DNA of 64,000 nt from the NCBI GenBank assembly GCA_020161395.1, contig JAIUOE010000002.1, positions 1 to 64,000 on the forward strand, read 5' to 3'. The notes under the pieces were generated by a model, which saw nothing but the letters and a program-made list of their open reading frames with translations, had not been told where the DNA came from and ran no database searches. This document shows positions 1 through 8,422 of the stretch, one piece after another. Each line of letters starts with the position of its first letter. Position 1 is the stretch's first letter. The DNA comes from Bacteroidota bacterium. GTDB lineage: Bacteria > Bacteroidota > Ignavibacteria > Ignavibacteriales > Ignavibacteriaceae. A program made the position numbers and the translations under genes.

Positions 1-199
1 CTTGACACCCTCATGGAGATTCTATGTCCACCCTTTCGGTAACTAAGAGGACAAAGCGAATATATAAACGAAATTTGTGCAGAAAATGAAGAAAACTTGG
101 GTGCTCCTATTGCTTTTTAACATAACAGTTATGAGTTATGAGTTTGAGACTTTTTGAGGTTCGAGGTTTAAAATTTGAGTCGTTAAAACCTTTATTTTT

Positions 200-230
200 G
201 GAAAAGGAGCGACAATCGTCCTCGATTGTC
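200..230. repeat. Dispersed palindrome, copy 1
   Basis: An inverted repeat with arms GACAATCG and CGATTGTC and a short loop, flanked by GGAAAAGGAGC. The same palindrome with the flank CTCCTTTTCC recurs, in the opposite orientation, near 11531, 13407 and 52600. It resembles a REP-type intergenic element. Confidence 0.7.
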
Positions 231-253
231 GAACCGCAAAAGCTCTTTTTTAA

Positions 254-300
254 AACAGAACACGGATAATCCGGAAAATCCGTTTTATCCGTGTTCTGTT
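254..300. repeat. Long intergenic hairpin
   Basis: Perfect 16-bp inverted arms (254-269 and 285-300) around a 15-nt loop. There is no clear T-run on either strand, so it is a weak terminator candidate. It could end transcription of the minus-strand cargo gene at 383 or be a repeat remnant. Confidence 0.6.
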
Positions 301-382
301 AAATTTCCCGGCACCCAACTCCGGTCAGTCTTTTCCCCCACCTTTATAAGGAGGGGGATCAAGGGGGCGGTACGGGCGGTAC

Positions 383-1813
383 CTATTTCAACAACAACAT
401 CTTCCGGCTCGAAGTAAAATCACCGGCTTTAATCTCATATATATAAAGTCCGCTGTTCAACTTTGCAGCATTAAACTCAACCGAATGGTTACCCGCAGGC
501 ATCACACCGTTTACAAGTTCAGCAACTTTTTCACCAAGAGTGTTATACACTCTTAACGAAACATTTGAAGAAGAAGGCAATGAAAAACATATCACAGTTG
601 ATGGATTGAATGGATTTGGATAATTCTGTGAAAGATTAAATTCTACAGGAGTCATATCCACTTCAACCGACTGTGAGTACGAGGAAGTGCCGTCAAAATC
701 AATCTGTTTCAATCTGTAAGCAATTTTACCCGAAACTGGGTTTTCATCTGCGAAGGAATACGATTTTGGAGCAGTTGTGGTACCGTTTCCTGCTACACTT
801 CCTATTGTTCTCCAGGCTCCGTTATCTTTTCTCTCCACTTCAAATGCACGATTGTTCACTTCCGTTGCAGTCGACCATGAAAGGATAACCTTGCTTCCTG
901 AAGTGGTGGCAGAAAATGAAGTCAGTTCAACCGGAAGTGGTGCGAGTTCCGAGGGAATCATCATCGCAGTAAGCCCGGCAGTTGGATTTACGGTGTTTAC
1001 ACTTCCCCAAACACCATCTGCATCGGTTGCAGCATTGGGATAGGCTGTTCCGTCCATCATTCTGGCTTCAATTCTTCTTACTCCCAACGGATTGGTATTG
1101 GGTATAATCACGCCCCATGATCCGGTGATTGCATTTACGCTGTCGCTGTAAAAGGGTGCGTATGAATTGGCGGTTGTGTTTGCCGTACCGTCATTTTCAA
1201 CAAAAGTGGCGGCAAGGGGTCTTCCTGTTCCGGCTTCGTTGTCATAGAGCACAACAAAACTTTTCGCAGGAGCTGTAGATCTGCTCCAGAGTCCGGAACC
1301 TGCATTTGTTGGAGCAGTATCAAATTTTATTACCTGTGTCGAATCCGTTGATGTCAGTCTTGTGACAACAGTTGTTCCGTTCGCACCATCATTTATATTG
1401 ATTCGCAGGAACACATAATTACCCGGGATAAAACGGGTTGCATTTCCTGTAGGTTCGTTTACAAACCAGCCGGTGTAGTTGCCGGTAGCATCGGTTGTGA
1501 ATGTACCATAGTTGCCATAAGTGGCTAATGAAGGTCCCGAAGTTCTTACAAAATCACTGTCGGATCTTACAAAAATCACATTACCTGCTCCATTCGCCGT
1601 TGGCAGATCGGTTGAAATGACAAACTGATTGAAATATCTGTAGGTGGCATTTGGGGTAAGTCCTGATAGAGTCGCAAAATATGCAAAAGGCATTCTGGCA
1701 GCGTTTGTACCGTTTATACCCTCAATAAATTTTGGCTGGATGGTTACATTCAAGGTCTGACCGAACACCAAACCCGAAAACAACAAAAACAAAGGAAAAA
1801 TCTTTTTTAACAT
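383..1813 (-). CDS. T9SS cargo protein with C-terminal sorting domain
   Basis: A secreted surface protein of unknown specific function. Residues 1-18 form a signal peptide ending FGQ. Residues about 19-290 are beta-rich and show no domain I recognise. Residues about 294-390 are a fibronectin-III-like linker starting with VELTSF. Residues about 390-476 are the T9SS type A sorting domain with NYPNPFNPST, an LGEKVAELVNG segment and the lysine-rich end KMLLLK. The linker and sorting domain are shared with nine other proteins in this window. A good -33/-7 promoter lies at 1900-1930, giving an 80-nt leader. The export route is confident from the C-terminus; the role of the N-terminal part is unknown. 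Confidence 0.9.
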   Translation of the reverse strand: MLKKIFPLFLLFSGLVFGQTLNVTIQPKFIEGINGTNAARMPFAYFATLSGLTPNATYRYFNQFVISTDLPTANGAGNVIFVRSDSDFVRTSGPSLATYGNYGTFTTDATGNYTGWFVNEPTGNATRFIPGNYVFLRININDGANGTTVVTRLTSTDSTQVIKFDTAPTNAGSGLWSRSTAPAKSFVVLYDNEAGTGRPLAATFVENDGTANTTANSYAPFYSDSVNAITGSWGVIIPNTNPLGVRRIEARMMDGTAYPNAATDADGVWGSVNTVNPTAGLTAMMIPSELAPLPVELTSFSATTSGSKVILSWSTATEVNNRAFEVERKDNGAWRTIGSVAGNGTTTAPKSYSFADENPVSGKIAYRLKQIDFDGTSSYSQSVEVDMTPVEFNLSQNYPNPFNPSTVICFSLPSSSNVSLRVYNTLGEKVAELVNGVMPAGNHSVEFNAAKLNSGLYIYEIKAGDFTSSRKMLLLK

Positions 1814-1899
1814 TTTATGTCCATTTTTTTATAAATAACCGGGTCCCTTGCCGGAAATCGTTTATTTATCTTCGGCATAAAACCCAAAATTAAGTCCTT

Positions 1900-1930
1900 C
1901 AAACTTACGATTAACCTGCCTTACTAACAA
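1900..1930 (-). promoter_or_regulatory. Bacteroidota-type -33/-7 promoter of the 383-1813 gene
   Basis: Reading the minus strand, TTG (1930-1928) is followed after exactly 20 nt by TAAGTTTG (1907-1900), matching TTG-N19/20-TAnnTTTG. Transcription would start near 1893, 80 nt before the ATG at 1813. Confidence 0.6.
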
Positions 1931-2017
1931 GTCAATTAGAACGATAATAATTATTTAACAAACAATGACTTTGTGAATTGGCAAATAATTCAATTGAACC
2001 TTTGTCCTGACAGAAAA

Positions 2018-2048
2018 TACAAACCCCCTCCGTTTTTGTCAGAGGGGG
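2018..2048 (-). terminator. Rho-independent terminator after the small membrane protein gene
   Basis: On the minus strand CCCCCTC (2048-2042) pairs with GAGGGGG (2030-2024) around an 11-nt loop and is followed by a T-rich tract. It closes the unit made of the 2284-5502 cargo gene and the 2074-2268 gene. Confidence 0.75.
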
Positions 2049-2073
2049 CAGTAGATGTGAGGTTAAAAACAAT

Positions 2074-2268
2074 CTATTTTAAGGCAGCGTATGCCAGAAT
2101 TTTCATAAAAACAAGCAAAGAAACTGACGCTGCACCGAACCACGAGAGAGCACGAACAATCCTGTCCCGCTTCAACCCGCGATGGTACAGCTTGTCATAA
2201 TCGCCGTTTTTTCTGATATAGTCGCCTTTTTGCACATTCCATTTGTAATACGAATTTTCACTCATCAT
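2074..2268 (-). CDS. Small single-helix membrane protein linked to a T9SS cargo gene
   Basis: A 64-residue protein of unknown function. The polar N-terminal half carries YYKW, GDYI and YDKLY; residues about 41-63 form one hydrophobic helix including ASVSLLVF. A clear ribosome binding site (AGGAGGAG) precedes the double ATG. The gene begins 15 bp after the stop of the 2284-5502 cargo gene and is followed by a terminator, so the two form one transcript. A second copy at 8423-8614 is about 57% identical over 63 aligned residues without gaps and sits in the same place after another cargo gene. That conservation and placement make both genes real despite their size. Confidence 0.8.
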   Translation of the reverse strand: MMSENSYYKWNVQKGDYIRKNGDYDKLYHRGLKRDRIVRALSWFGAASVSLLVFMKILAYAALK

Positions 2269-2283
2269 AATATAAACTCCTCC

Positions 2284-5200
2284 TTATTTCATTAAAATCA
2301 TTTTTTTAATTGAACTGAAATCTCCTGTCTTTATCTCATAGAAATAAAGCCCGCTGGGGAGATTCTTTGCATCAAACGACACTTCGTGGTAACCTGCTTC
2401 CATCTGTCCGTTAAAAAGTGTAGCCACCTTTTCACCGAGAGTATTGAATACATTCAAAGCAACAGTTCCACTTACAGGCATCGAAAAACGAATCATTGTT
2501 GATGGATTAAATGGATTCGGATAATTCTGATACAGAGCAAAATTAGTCGGATTCAACTCCACTTCAACAACAGATGAGTACTCGGTGGTGCCATCATTGT
2601 CAATCTGTTTCAATCTGTACTGAACCCTGTTCCCGATCGCACCATTATCAACGAAACTGTAATACTTCGGTGAATTAGCCGTTCCGTGTCCCTCCACAAA
2701 ACCGATCTTCTGCCAGTTGCCGTTAGTACTTCTCTCAACCTCAAACCCGTTATTGTCAACCTCAGTCTTCGTCTCCCAATTAAGAGTGACGGTGGTGCCG
2801 GAAGATTTTGCAGTGAAGGAGGTGAGTTCCACGGGGAGGGGGGCATCACTACTGTTTGGGATGAATGCAATATTAGCCGCCAAAGTATGAGAATATTGTG
2901 TGTTGGAAGTATTGTAATCATTTCTTACATATGTAGTTCCCGATGGAGTCAGACTAATCATTCCATCCCCTGACCATGTGGCTGCATCTGTCATTCCGGC
3001 AACATAAGAAGTGATTGTTCCCCAAGCGACAGCATATAAAATATTTGATGGGGTGGATGCCTGCCTCAGTTGCAACTGTCCGGAAGTTCCCATTCCACTT
3101 GTAAAACTTTTATCCCTGGTTACAGCCACACTCCCAACAGTTACAGTAGCATTGGATGCCAAAAGATAGTATTTTCTTGAGGGAATGATCGTGGAAGTAG
3201 CGAAAGGGATATTTAGACCCGTCCCACCCGATGCAGCGAAATACTGTAATTCATATCCATTCAGGTCGAAATCGGAGTTCGTATTGTTGAAAAGTACTAT
3301 AAATTCATCGGAAGCAGCACCATAATCTACAGAAAGATGAGAAATCATTACCTGGACAGGTTGTTTGATGTAACTAAATGCTGTGCCAACATTTGTTGTT
3401 CCATTATCAAGTTGCACTTGTACACTTATTCCATCATTTGCATCAACGATTGAAGGTAGTGCTATAGTGAAAGTTGCAACTCCACTGATGTCTGTAACCG
3501 TAGTTAAATTGATGTCAGTTACAGTGACAGTTCTTGCAGTCCCGTCGATGGTATAACTTTCATCTGTTGTCGCAGTTGCATCTGTTATTGTTGCATCGTA
3601 CTTGAATGTATATCCGGATACCAGGTTATTATATTGGTCCTTCGCCGTAACGGTTACGGTTCTGGTTGTGTTCAATCCCAGTGCTGCAGATATTGTTGCG
3701 GTCGAATTGCTTGTTGGAGCACCAGCATTTATCTGCTGAGTGACAGATGCTGTTGTATAACCTGTGGCTTCAACAGTCACTAATTTGCTGCCCTCGGTGG
3801 TTAGAAGTGAATTGCCTCCCGATGGCTTTAATGTGATCATGCCATTTATCACTTCATAATCGGTCGTTACAGTCAAACCTGTCCCACCAATTTTTACTGC
3901 GGTGATTGCTGCTGTCCATGCTGCATTTGCAGAGAAAGCAATATCAATATTATTATCAACAGTGTTTGAAGAATTATCAGCAGTCAGTGTGGGAGGGCTC
4001 TTGTAAAATGTATGAGTGCTTCCAGCTGTAAAACTTGATCCAGAATTTGTCACTGTGACACTAAAAGTGAAATCTGCTGCTCCAGGAGTATCAGTACTGA
4101 TTGTTCTTAAGGTTGTCGCTGCAGCATCAACATCTGCTGTTAAAAACAAGTAAGCGGAGCCAACAGCAAAGTCGCGAGAGAAACCTGTAAAAAGCAATAA
4201 ATCTCCGGCTGTACCATCACTCAGAGAGGAGATGCTTCCGAGCTCGATATCACCAATATCCAAAGTGGCATCTGTAGAATAATAAAGCTTGAATCCCCCG
4301 CTTTGAATATCAGAAGCTGTGTAATTTCCTGATGTTGTAAACCCGGCATCTGTCATTGTCACATCTGCCCCTGTAACCGAGAGTTGAGTCCTGTAAATAA
4401 TATTTTTGGTTGTTCCAACCACGATTTGTGCCGAACCCGGGTCCGTACCTGTGAATGAAACATTAGGATCCGGACCAGAACCCACCGTTGTCTCATTTCC
4501 CACTAATTTTGATGATGTCAAATAATCCAAAGACGCACTATTATATTCATAGATCGCAACATGATAAGTAGTTCCAGCCGTTAAACCGGTTACTTCAACA
4601 GAATTCCCGGTTCCATTAAAAACAACAAAATTATTTGCTGAAGTAGTACCTCCTGATCCAAAAATTGAATTTGCTGTATAAGCACTTCCATCAACAGGAT
4701 CTCCATTAACAGCTGATCCGGATTTCATCACTACAAGTCTTTTCTCTCCGTTTCCATTAGTCCAATTTAATGTCATGGAGATACTACTAAAGGGTGAGAT
4801 AGAAAGTCCTGTTGCGGCTGAAGTTGGTTCATTCACAGAAGAATTTGCCGTCCAACCAGCCACTGGTGATAGTATTGTGTTCATCAATGTATTATTTAAA
4901 TCTCTAATCTCAATTCTCTTAACATTTGAAGTGCCATCACATACAAGACTGAAGTTACCCGAAGTTAGCTCTGTTGATGTTGCGGATAAAAGAGTACCCC
5001 CGGAGATGGCACTATAGCCTAACACAACATATCGATTTGTTAATGTATATCCCCCGATGGTACTTACATTCCCAGAAAGTGTAAATGGTGATGAGATTGA
5101 AGTAGCTGCAGGTAATACAACGGTTTGGTAGTTTGTACTATAACTTGGTCCCAATCTGTCTCTATATGAAGCAGAGGTAGTAGTGTTGTTTCCTCTTTGG

Positions 5201-5502
5201 TAAATTATCCAGAATGTTGAACTACTACTTGGTGTACCGGGAACAGAAGGTCCAGCAGAATATGTACTTGAAGAGACAAATGTCGTACCATTCCAGCAGT
5301 TATATTGATTTGTACTAAACAATCGATATTTCGCATCATTAGAGGAATAACTCGAGAGCGTCATTAATACCGCACTATATGATGTGGGGGAGCTTAAATC
5401 CACAAAAGATGGACGAAGAGTAACTGTCGCACTTTGCCCCCATCCGTCAAAGACGAGGAGCGCCGTTAAAATAATTAATGAAGAAAAGAACTTGTTAAAC
5501 AT
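2284..5502 (-). CDS. Large multidomain T9SS cargo protein (FN3, Ig-like, lamin-tail)
   Basis: A 1072-residue surface protein. Order: signal peptide (1-22, ending GWGQ); an unassigned beta domain; a fibronectin-III-like domain (about 226-340); a region of unknown type; a segment resembling the DUF1533/Shr haemoprotein-interacting fold (about 502-595); a Big1-like Ig domain (about 600-710); a lamin-tail-like domain (about 717-835); the VELTSF linker (from about 890); and the T9SS sorting domain with NYPNPFNP near 994 and the end KMILMK. A ribosome binding site AAGGAAA precedes the ATG. The best promoter (5738-5767) implies a leader of about 230 nt. An adhesin or surface-layer role is inferred, not shown. 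Confidence 0.88.
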   Translation of the reverse strand: MFNKFFSSLIILTALLVFDGWGQSATVTLRPSFVDLSSPTSYSAVLMTLSSYSSNDAKYRLFSTNQYNCWNGTTFVSSSTYSAGPSVPGTPSSSSTFWIIYQRGNNTTTSASYRDRLGPSYSTNYQTVVLPAATSISSPFTLSGNVSTIGGYTLTNRYVVLGYSAISGGTLLSATSTELTSGNFSLVCDGTSNVKRIEIRDLNNTLMNTILSPVAGWTANSSVNEPTSAATGLSISPFSSISMTLNWTNGNGEKRLVVMKSGSAVNGDPVDGSAYTANSIFGSGGTTSANNFVVFNGTGNSVEVTGLTAGTTYHVAIYEYNSASLDYLTSSKLVGNETTVGSGPDPNVSFTGTDPGSAQIVVGTTKNIIYRTQLSVTGADVTMTDAGFTTSGNYTASDIQSGGFKLYYSTDATLDIGDIELGSISSLSDGTAGDLLLFTGFSRDFAVGSAYLFLTADVDAAATTLRTISTDTPGAADFTFSVTVTNSGSSFTAGSTHTFYKSPPTLTADNSSNTVDNNIDIAFSANAAWTAAITAVKIGGTGLTVTTDYEVINGMITLKPSGGNSLLTTEGSKLVTVEATGYTTASVTQQINAGAPTSNSTATISAALGLNTTRTVTVTAKDQYNNLVSGYTFKYDATITDATATTDESYTIDGTARTVTVTDINLTTVTDISGVATFTIALPSIVDANDGISVQVQLDNGTTNVGTAFSYIKQPVQVMISHLSVDYGAASDEFIVLFNNTNSDFDLNGYELQYFAASGGTGLNIPFATSTIIPSRKYYLLASNATVTVGSVAVTRDKSFTSGMGTSGQLQLRQASTPSNILYAVAWGTITSYVAGMTDAATWSGDGMISLTPSGTTYVRNDYNTSNTQYSHTLAANIAFIPNSSDAPLPVELTSFTAKSSGTTVTLNWETKTEVDNNGFEVERSTNGNWQKIGFVEGHGTANSPKYYSFVDNGAIGNRVQYRLKQIDNDGTTEYSSVVEVELNPTNFALYQNYPNPFNPSTMIRFSMPVSGTVALNVFNTLGEKVATLFNGQMEAGYHEVSFDAKNLPSGLYFYEIKTGDFSSIKKMILMK

Positions 5503-5668
5503 GATTTTCCTTTTGCTTGTTCTTGAAAAAACCTAACCAAACCAGTGATTGAATAAGAGACATCAAAATCGCATCCAAAAAAGAATGGAAGATGACAAAT
5601 CAGATTCTGAAGAATATTGCCGGTTTATGAGCTAAAAAGAAAGTTTCTAAGCAGGAAAATTGTGTGAG

Positions 5669-5690
5669 AGGGTCCTGTTTTGGGACCTCA
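5669..5690 (-). other. Hairpin in the leader of the 2284-5502 gene
   Basis: An imperfect palindrome (GAGGGTCC / GGGACCTC on the plus strand) lies between the predicted promoter and the start codon of the large cargo gene, about midway in its leader. Confidence 0.45.
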
Positions 5691-5737
5691 TTTGTGTAGT
5701 GTTGTGTTTTTCAACGCAATTGGGAAAAGGCGTTATT

Positions 5738-5767
5738 CAAATATATAAAATTCCGGACTTATTGCAA
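5738..5767 (-). promoter_or_regulatory. -33/-7 promoter of the large cargo gene
   Basis: On the minus strand TTG (5767-5765), a 19-nt spacer and TATATTTG (5745-5738). Transcription would start near 5731, leaving a leader of about 230 nt before the ATG at 5502. Confidence 0.55.
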
Positions 5768-5804
5768 GTGATATTTTCGATATCTTAAAATTAAATTATT
5801 GTGA

Positions 5805-6112
5805 CCTGGATGGGAACACGATGGGAACACGATGGACAAGATATTACACGATGGACAGGACAGTGCCCCCGGGAATTGTCGGTTTAACTCAAAACTCTGG
5901 ACAGTCTCCCTAAAATCTCACAGAATGGAGCTCACCAAAATTATGGGGACAACCCCAAAACACAGAAGCGGTATCTTGTCTATCCTGTTTTATCCAGTCT
6001 ATCCTGTTTTATCGTGCCCATCGTGTTCCAATCCTGTCTATCCTGTAATATCGTGTCCATCGTGTTCCAATCCTGTCTATCCTGTAATATCGTGTCCATC
6101 GTGTTCCCAGCC
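5805..6112. repeat. Short-repeat arrays in opposite orientations around an IS end
   Basis: Between 5805 and 5862 the plus strand carries units of the type CACGATGGACAAGAT. Between about 5971 and 6112 the same unit runs in reverse (ATCCTGTCTATCCTGT, CCATCGTGTTCC). The two halves enclose about 100 bp that contain an IS256-type end (5886-5911). Reading frames across this stretch are translations of the repeats, not genes. Confidence 0.75.
5863..5930. mobile_element. IS256-type end remnant or internally deleted derivative
   Basis: AAAACTCTGGACAGTCTCCC is identical to the right end of the complete element at 8235-8254. On its left, GTGCCCCCGGGAATTGTC is similar to the left junction of that element. 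This fits a deleted, MITE-like derivative made of the two ends only, but a solo end is also possible. Confidence 0.5.
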
Positions 6113-6116
6113 TTAG

Positions 6117-6491
6117 TCACAAATGATTTTTATTAAAGAGACGGTGGTATTCCATTTTTGGGGTACCGAAATTTATAATCAGTCCATCTTTTGCATTGTA
6201 TGCTTCCAGATAATTAATTGCCTGAGCCAGGTGGACAGGTTCGGTAACTGATGTAGCTTTCAATTCAACCATTACTGCATCCTCAACGAAGAAATCAACC
6301 CTTCGCTCACCAATCACCTCACCTTTGTAATGAATTGGCATGGTAAATTCACGGATGAATGATATACCGGCATTCTTTAATTCAATCGCCAAAGCACGCT
6401 GATAGATTATCTCCCGAAATCCACTGCCGAGCGTTTTGTGTACACTAAGGGCACACCCGATAACCTTGTAAGTAATTTGATCAATAGTCAT
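6117..6491 (-). CDS. GxxExxY family protein (PD-(D/E)XK-like putative nuclease)
   Basis: A 124-residue protein that matches the GxxExxY family: the signature appears as GFREIIY near residues 24-30. RRVDFFVEDAVMVELKA (about 69-85) supplies the D...ExK pattern of PD-(D/E)XK enzymes, and INFG near the end is also typical. Full length for the family. DNA cleavage is expected from the fold but has not, to my knowledge, been settled for the family. The gene starts 5 bp from one short-repeat array and is followed within 60 bp by another in opposite orientation, so it sits inside an inverted-array unit. A role in mobility of that unit is inference. Confidence 0.8.
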   Translation of the reverse strand: MTIDQITYKVIGCALSVHKTLGSGFREIIYQRALAIELKNAGISFIREFTMPIHYKGEVIGERRVDFFVEDAVMVELKATSVTEPVHLAQAINYLEAYNAKDGLIINFGTPKMEYHRLFNKNHL

Positions 6492-6544
6492 ATTTTACCA
6501 AATGATAGTAGATTATCCCTGAAAATAACAAATGTGACAATAAT

Positions 6545-6800
6545 ACACAAGACGGGAACAAGACGGGAACAAGATAGACAAGATATTTCACGATGGACAA
6601 GATGGGAACAGGATACACAAGATATTTCACGATGGACAAGATATTTCACGATGGACAAGATATTTACATGATGGACAAGATGGGAACACGATGGACAAGA
6701 TGGGAACACGATAGACAAGATATTTACATGATGGACAAGATGGGAACACGATAGACTACATATTTCACGATAGACTAGATATTTCACGATGGACAAGATA
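6545..6800. repeat. Degenerate tandem array, 14-bp core GATGGACAAGAT type
   Basis: About twelve units with the core CACGATGGACAAGAT, joined by two alternating linkers (ATTT or GGGAA), giving periods of 19 or 20 bp. The orientation is opposite to the arrays at 5971-6112 and 8292-8368. There are no unique spacers, so it is not a CRISPR array. It ends where the IS256-type element begins. Confidence 0.8.
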
Positions 6801-6870
6801 ATGCCCACAAAAGGGAGTGTCAGTAGTTTTGTGTAATTGGTAGAAATGTATAGTTTGGGAAGGAGCCCAG

Positions 6871-6892
6871 TTCCACCCCCGAGGGGGTGGAA
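6871..6892. repeat. Strong hairpin in the IS leader
   Basis: TTCCACCCCC and GGGGGTGGAA form a near-perfect 22-bp palindrome between the left IS end and the transposase start. It may limit read-through transcription from outside into the transposase gene, as hairpins near IS ends do elsewhere, or be an inserted palindrome. Confidence 0.55.
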
Positions 6893-6964
6893 ATGGGGGC
6901 GAAAAAGTACCCTGTTTTCCTTTCCCCTTTTTTATCCATTTTATCAATTAATTTCGGAGAATTT

Positions 6965-8191
6965 ATGAAGCTCACAAAAGAAGCTATTGACCAACTGCAA
7001 AAAGACCTCGCCGGTGCTAAAACATATGAGGATCTCATGGGGAAGAACGGTGCCATCAAGAACCTCATGAAGCATGCCCTCGAATCAATGCTCGATGCCG
7101 AACTCTCAGATCACCTCGGCTACGAAAAGCACTCCCCCGATGGTGATAACTCAGGTAACTCCCGCAACGGGAAATCCAGGAAGACAGTCAAGAATGATCA
7201 GGGCAAGATCGAGATCGAAGTTCCTAGGGACAGGAATGGATTGTTTGATCCAGTCGTTGTCAAAAAGTACCAGACAACCGTCGGTCCGATAGAAGACAAG
7301 ATCATCTCGATGTACGCCAAGGGGATGACCGTCAGGGATATCCAATCCCACCTGGAGGAAATTTACGGGCTCGATGTCTCACCTTCTTTTATCTCAACCG
7401 TTACCGACAAAGTTGTCGAATCGGCTAAGACCTGGCAAACCAGACCCCTGCAAAAAGCCTATGTCTTTGTCTTCTTCGATGCAATCCACTACAAGGTCAA
7501 GGAAGACGGTAAAGTCCTCACAAAAGCCGCTTATACGGCTCTGGGAGTCAATCCTGAAGGAAATAAGGAACTTCTCGGGATTTGGATCGGTGATTCTGAA
7601 TCAGCCTCCTACTGGCTCTCAGTATTCAATGAGATCAAGACAAGGGGTGTCGAGGATATCTTTGTCGCCTCAGTGGACGGGCTCAAAGGGCTGGTTGATG
7701 CCATCAATATTGTCTACCCGGAATGCAGGGTGCAAAGGTGTATTATCCATCAGATCAGGTACTCCACAAGGTTCATTCCGGAGAAGTTTAGAAAAGAGTT
7801 CCTTAAAGATCTTAAATCAATTTACAATGCCGTCAATGAAAAGTCTGCTCAGGCTGCTCTCGGTGAGCTTGAACAAAAATGGGGACAGAAGTACTCTCAG
7901 ACTCTTAAGTCCTGGAGGGCGAACTGGGACTCTCTTTCAGTGATGTTCGAGTTTCCTCAGGAAATCCGGAAGGTTATCTACACTACCAATGCTGTGGAGG
8001 CTCTGCACAGGTAATTCAGGAAGGTTACTAAATCGAGTACCATTTTCCCTAACGATGATGCTTTACTGAAAATGTTGTATCTTGCCTATCGTGACATGTC
8101 GAAAAAGTGGACTATGATACTTAGAGACTGGAAAACAATTATCTCTCAACTCTGTATTATCTTTGGAGAGAGATTTGAAAAATATCTGTGA
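6965..8191 (+). pseudogene. IS256-family (Mutator-type) transposase, interrupted by a stop codon
   Basis: The frame would encode 408 residues, the normal length for the family. It starts at the ATG at 6965 after GGAG. The three DDE residues can be placed: D in VFFDAIHYKV, D in ASVDGLKG and E in TTNAVEALHR. Directly after LHR a TAA (8012-8014) replaces the glutamine codon usual in LHRQFRK, and the same frame continues for 59 residues (FRKVTKS..., LYLAYRD..., ending at the TGA 8189-8191). A single C-to-T change therefore explains the break. The truncated 349-residue product keeps all catalytic residues but lacks the C-terminal helix region, so it is probably inactive. Confidence 0.85.
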
Positions 8192-8291
8192 TTGCGCACA
8201 GGGTGCGCAATCAGTTGGTTCTACTCATTTACACAAAACTCTGGACAGTCTCCCACAAAACTTGGGGGTTTACCTCAAAATTCGGGTGCCG

Positions 8292-8368
8292 TATCCTGTC
8301 CATCTTGTTTTATCGTGCCCATCGTGTTCCAATCCTGTCTATCCTGTTCCAATCCTGTCTATCCTGTC
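8292..8368. repeat. Reverse-orientation short-repeat array right of the IS
   Basis: Units of the type CCAATCCTGTCTATCCTGT and CCCATCGTGTTCC, the reverse complement of the array at 6545-6800. Together they flank the IS as inverted arrays, as at 5805-6112. Confidence 0.7.
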
Positions 8369-8369
8369 T

Positions 8370-8400
8370 AAAAAAGCCCGCAAATCTTTCGAAGTGCGGG
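8370..8400 (-). terminator. Rho-independent terminator after the second small membrane protein gene
   Basis: On the minus strand CCCGCA, a 12-nt loop and TGCGGG are followed by CTTTTTTAG. It ends the transcript of the 8641-10980 cargo gene and the 8423-8614 gene, the same arrangement as at 2018-2048. Confidence 0.8.
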
Positions 8401-8422
8401 TTCAATCTTTTTTCAGGAGTTG

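Larger units (their letters stand above)
1..382. other. Gene-free stretch with palindromes and repeat remnants
   Basis: I see no convincing gene here. The stretch holds a short signal-peptide-like reading frame (86-157) that ends inside a TTTGAG-type repeat (about 140-180), one copy of a dispersed palindrome (200-230), a long hairpin (254-300) and a C-rich/G-rich hairpin at about 334-358 of a kind often seen as an intergenic repeat in Bacteroidota. It lies downstream of the minus-strand cargo gene that ends at 383. Confidence 0.6.
6813..8254 (+). mobile_element. IS256-family insertion sequence
   Basis: A 1.44-kb element bounded by imperfect inverted repeats: left 6813-6836 and right 8229-8254, both containing TTACACAAAACT when read outward-in. 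The flanks share ACAAAA (6807-6812 and 8255-8260), a candidate target duplication, though exact ends are ambiguous by a few bases. It contains one transposase gene with an internal stop. It is inserted between short-repeat arrays of opposite orientation. Confidence 0.8.

Noticed and set aside
5832-6116. Coding gene on the plus strand
   Set aside because: The translation is a repeat of YPV, SCPSCS and NP, which is just the short DNA repeat read in frame; the same applies to 6488-6808 on the minus strand.
6545-6800. CRISPR array
   Set aside because: Units are 19-20 bp, degenerate and contiguous with no unique spacers, and there are no cas genes in the window.
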